Shown one piece after another: positions 63,043 to 64,000 of a stretch of DNA of 64,000 nucleotides. Under the pieces are notes generated by a model that was not told where the DNA came from, searched no databases, and saw nothing but the letters and a program-made list of their open reading frames with translations. The DNA is from Cellvibrio sp. GTDB taxonomy: Bacteria > Pseudomonadota > Gammaproteobacteria > Pseudomonadales > Cellvibrionaceae. The DNA is taken from NCBI GenBank assembly GCA_016712405.1, contig JADJRD010000014.1, positions 868,001-932,000 of the forward strand. Direction: 5' to 3'. The position numbers and the translations under genes are program-made. Numbering within the stretch: the first letter of the stretch is position 1; each line of letters opens with the position of its first letter.

Positions 63043-64000
63043 TTGTTCGACATTCAGGTTTGCGATTTTACTATTCACTGTCCTTGGCATTTGCAGGCTC
63101 TGCGGCGACTTTTGCTTACGCAGGTTTTTTGTTGTCTTTGCTGGCATTGCTGGTCATTTATTTTGTGACATCTTACAGTTTGATTCGCATTAAAGATCAA
63201 GAAGAAGCGACAAATACTTATCACAAATTATCAGAACATTTAGCAGCACTGGGCATTATGTTGTTTTTGCCCTTGTTATTTATCAGCGGTATTTTACCCG
63301 CGTTAGTCTTGTTATTAGTTTTTGCGTTGTTGGCGTTGAATTTTCAGTTGTTTGATTGGCGACGGCTTTATATGGGCTTTGGTGCCAGTGTTGCGGTTGT
63401 AGCGCTGGGCGCATCACAATCGAAGTCCGGTGGTTATCTGGTCTATTTAATGGGTTACGTAATGTCACTGAGTATGACATTAGGTTTTGCCTATATGTTG
63501 TATCAATCGCGGCAGGTGAATGTTCGATGGCCTTTGTCTAATCGAATGGGCATTGCCAGTTTGTTAGGTGCCTCAGCCTTTATTATTTATCTTCTTACAC
63601 CACAGTTACCCGCTGGTAATCTTGGCGGGACACCCGGTTCAGATCATTTTTATAAAAATAGTGAGTGGGAATCAGAAGCAAAAAATAATGACGCCGTAAA
63701 AGATTCATCGTTAGATGAAGCGCTCAAGAAGCAGCGTCAAGTTTCTGAAGACTTCGCATCTGATCAGCAGGATTCTAATTCGGTAGCAACAGAAGAAATA
63801 CCCCAATCTAACCAAGAAAAATCTCCCCCAAACTCATCGACTTTTAATGGTGGGCTGCAACAATTTGATACCACCAAGCCTGATCCACAGAATTCACGTT
63901 TTCACAACGGATTAATTGCTTATATAAAATCCGATAGACCTTTGTATTTACGAACGGCTATTTTTGATTATTTTGATGGTGTTTATTGGCAAAAAAAATC
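63039..64000 (+). CDS. TgpA-type transglutaminase-like membrane protein, N-terminal part (cut by window edge)
   Basis: The frame is open from ATG 63039 (overlapping the DUF58 stop) to the end of the window, 320 codons. Residues 1-195 hold five to six membrane helices (TgpA N-terminal domain). A long Ser/Gln/Glu-rich periplasmic linker (about 205-285) follows, then the start of the extracytoplasmic domain (RPLYLRTAIFDYFDGVYW). The transglutaminase Cys-His-Asp core would lie beyond 64000. TgpA is essential in Pseudomonas aeruginosa; its substrate is unknown. Confidence 0.85.
   Translation, partial: MIVRHSGLRFYYSLSLAFAGSAATFAYAGFLLSLLALLVIYFVTSYSLIRIKDQEEATNTYHKLSEHLAALGIMLFLPLLFISGILPALVLLLVFALLALNFQLFDWRRLYMGFGASVAVVALGASQSKSGGYLVYLMGYVMSLSMTLGFAYMLYQSRQVNVRWPLSNRMGIASLLGASAFIIYLLTPQLPAGNLGGTPGSDHFYKNSEWESEAKNNDAVKDSSLDEALKKQRQVSEDFASDQQDSNSVATEEIPQSNQEKSPPNSSTFNGGLQQFDTTKPDPQNSRFHNGLIAYIKSDRPLYLRTAIFDYFDGVYWQKK

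Noticed and set aside
1..64000. tRNA or rRNA genes
   Set aside because: No cloverleaf-like stretch with a GTTCRA-type T loop and no rRNA signature was noticed in the gaps; a scan with a tRNA finder would settle it.

Overview
The window looks like chromosomal DNA of a moderately AT-rich gammaproteobacterium, most likely of the Cellvibrio/Cellvibrionaceae type. The main evidence is the order trxB ... ftsK-lolA-rarA-crcB-serS ... cysG, which is close to that of Pseudomonas and Cellvibrio. Supporting evidence is an inactive FimX-type c-di-GMP receptor, a PEP-CTERM protein behind a sigma-54 promoter, and a fused nitrate reductase/flavoprotein. This placement is inferred from gene content; no database was searched.

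Layout. 1-7 kb (minus strand): the start of a DUF1800 protein, slyD, a DUF3108 protein, purN-purM, and the ferrous iron operon feoA-feoB with a small Cys-rich membrane protein. 7-19 kb: a PEP-CTERM surface protein, fimX, a PilZ-like protein, a nitrate reductase fused to a CysJ-type reductase under an apparent NtrC/sigma-54 promoter, and ppc. 19-33 kb: small envelope and regulatory genes, mobA, pdxH, a quinone oxidoreductase, a CoA-transferase, tadA, a DUF808 protein, carAB and greA. 33-48 kb: an envelope glycopolymer/LPS region with two Stealth phosphotransferases, an LTA-synthase-like protein, a WaaP kinase fused to a glycosidase-like domain, a PbgA/YejM-like sulfatase remnant, UDP-glucose dehydrogenase, UDP-glucuronate epimerase, a CDP-glycerol glycerophosphotransferase-like protein and heptosyltransferase I. 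The acetate permease pair yjcH-actP sits inside this region. 48-64 kb: trxB, azoR, ftsK-lolA-rarA-crcB-serS, a Fic protein, a HAD phosphatase, cysG, and a MoxR-DUF58-TgpA operon cut by the window end.

Two features cut across the map. First, at least a dozen genes, including carA, carB, ftsK, serS and cysG, carry small lesions. Most are one-base losses in short homopolymers. In every case the downstream frame continues the same protein, which points to uncorrected read errors more than to biological decay. Two genes, serS and the PbgA-like gene, also appear to lack internal segments. Second, GC-rich palindromic repeats of several related families lie between genes from about 24.6 to 56.3 kb. 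One copy lies inside carA and an inverted copy abuts its stop codon.

Metabolic links: mobA makes the bis-MGD cofactor that the nitrate reductase needs. cysG makes siroheme for nitrite and sulfite reductases, which are not in this window. The 33-48 kb genes probably build and decorate LPS core or capsule with uronic acid and phosphodiester-linked groups. No tRNA, rRNA, CRISPR array or transposase gene was seen.
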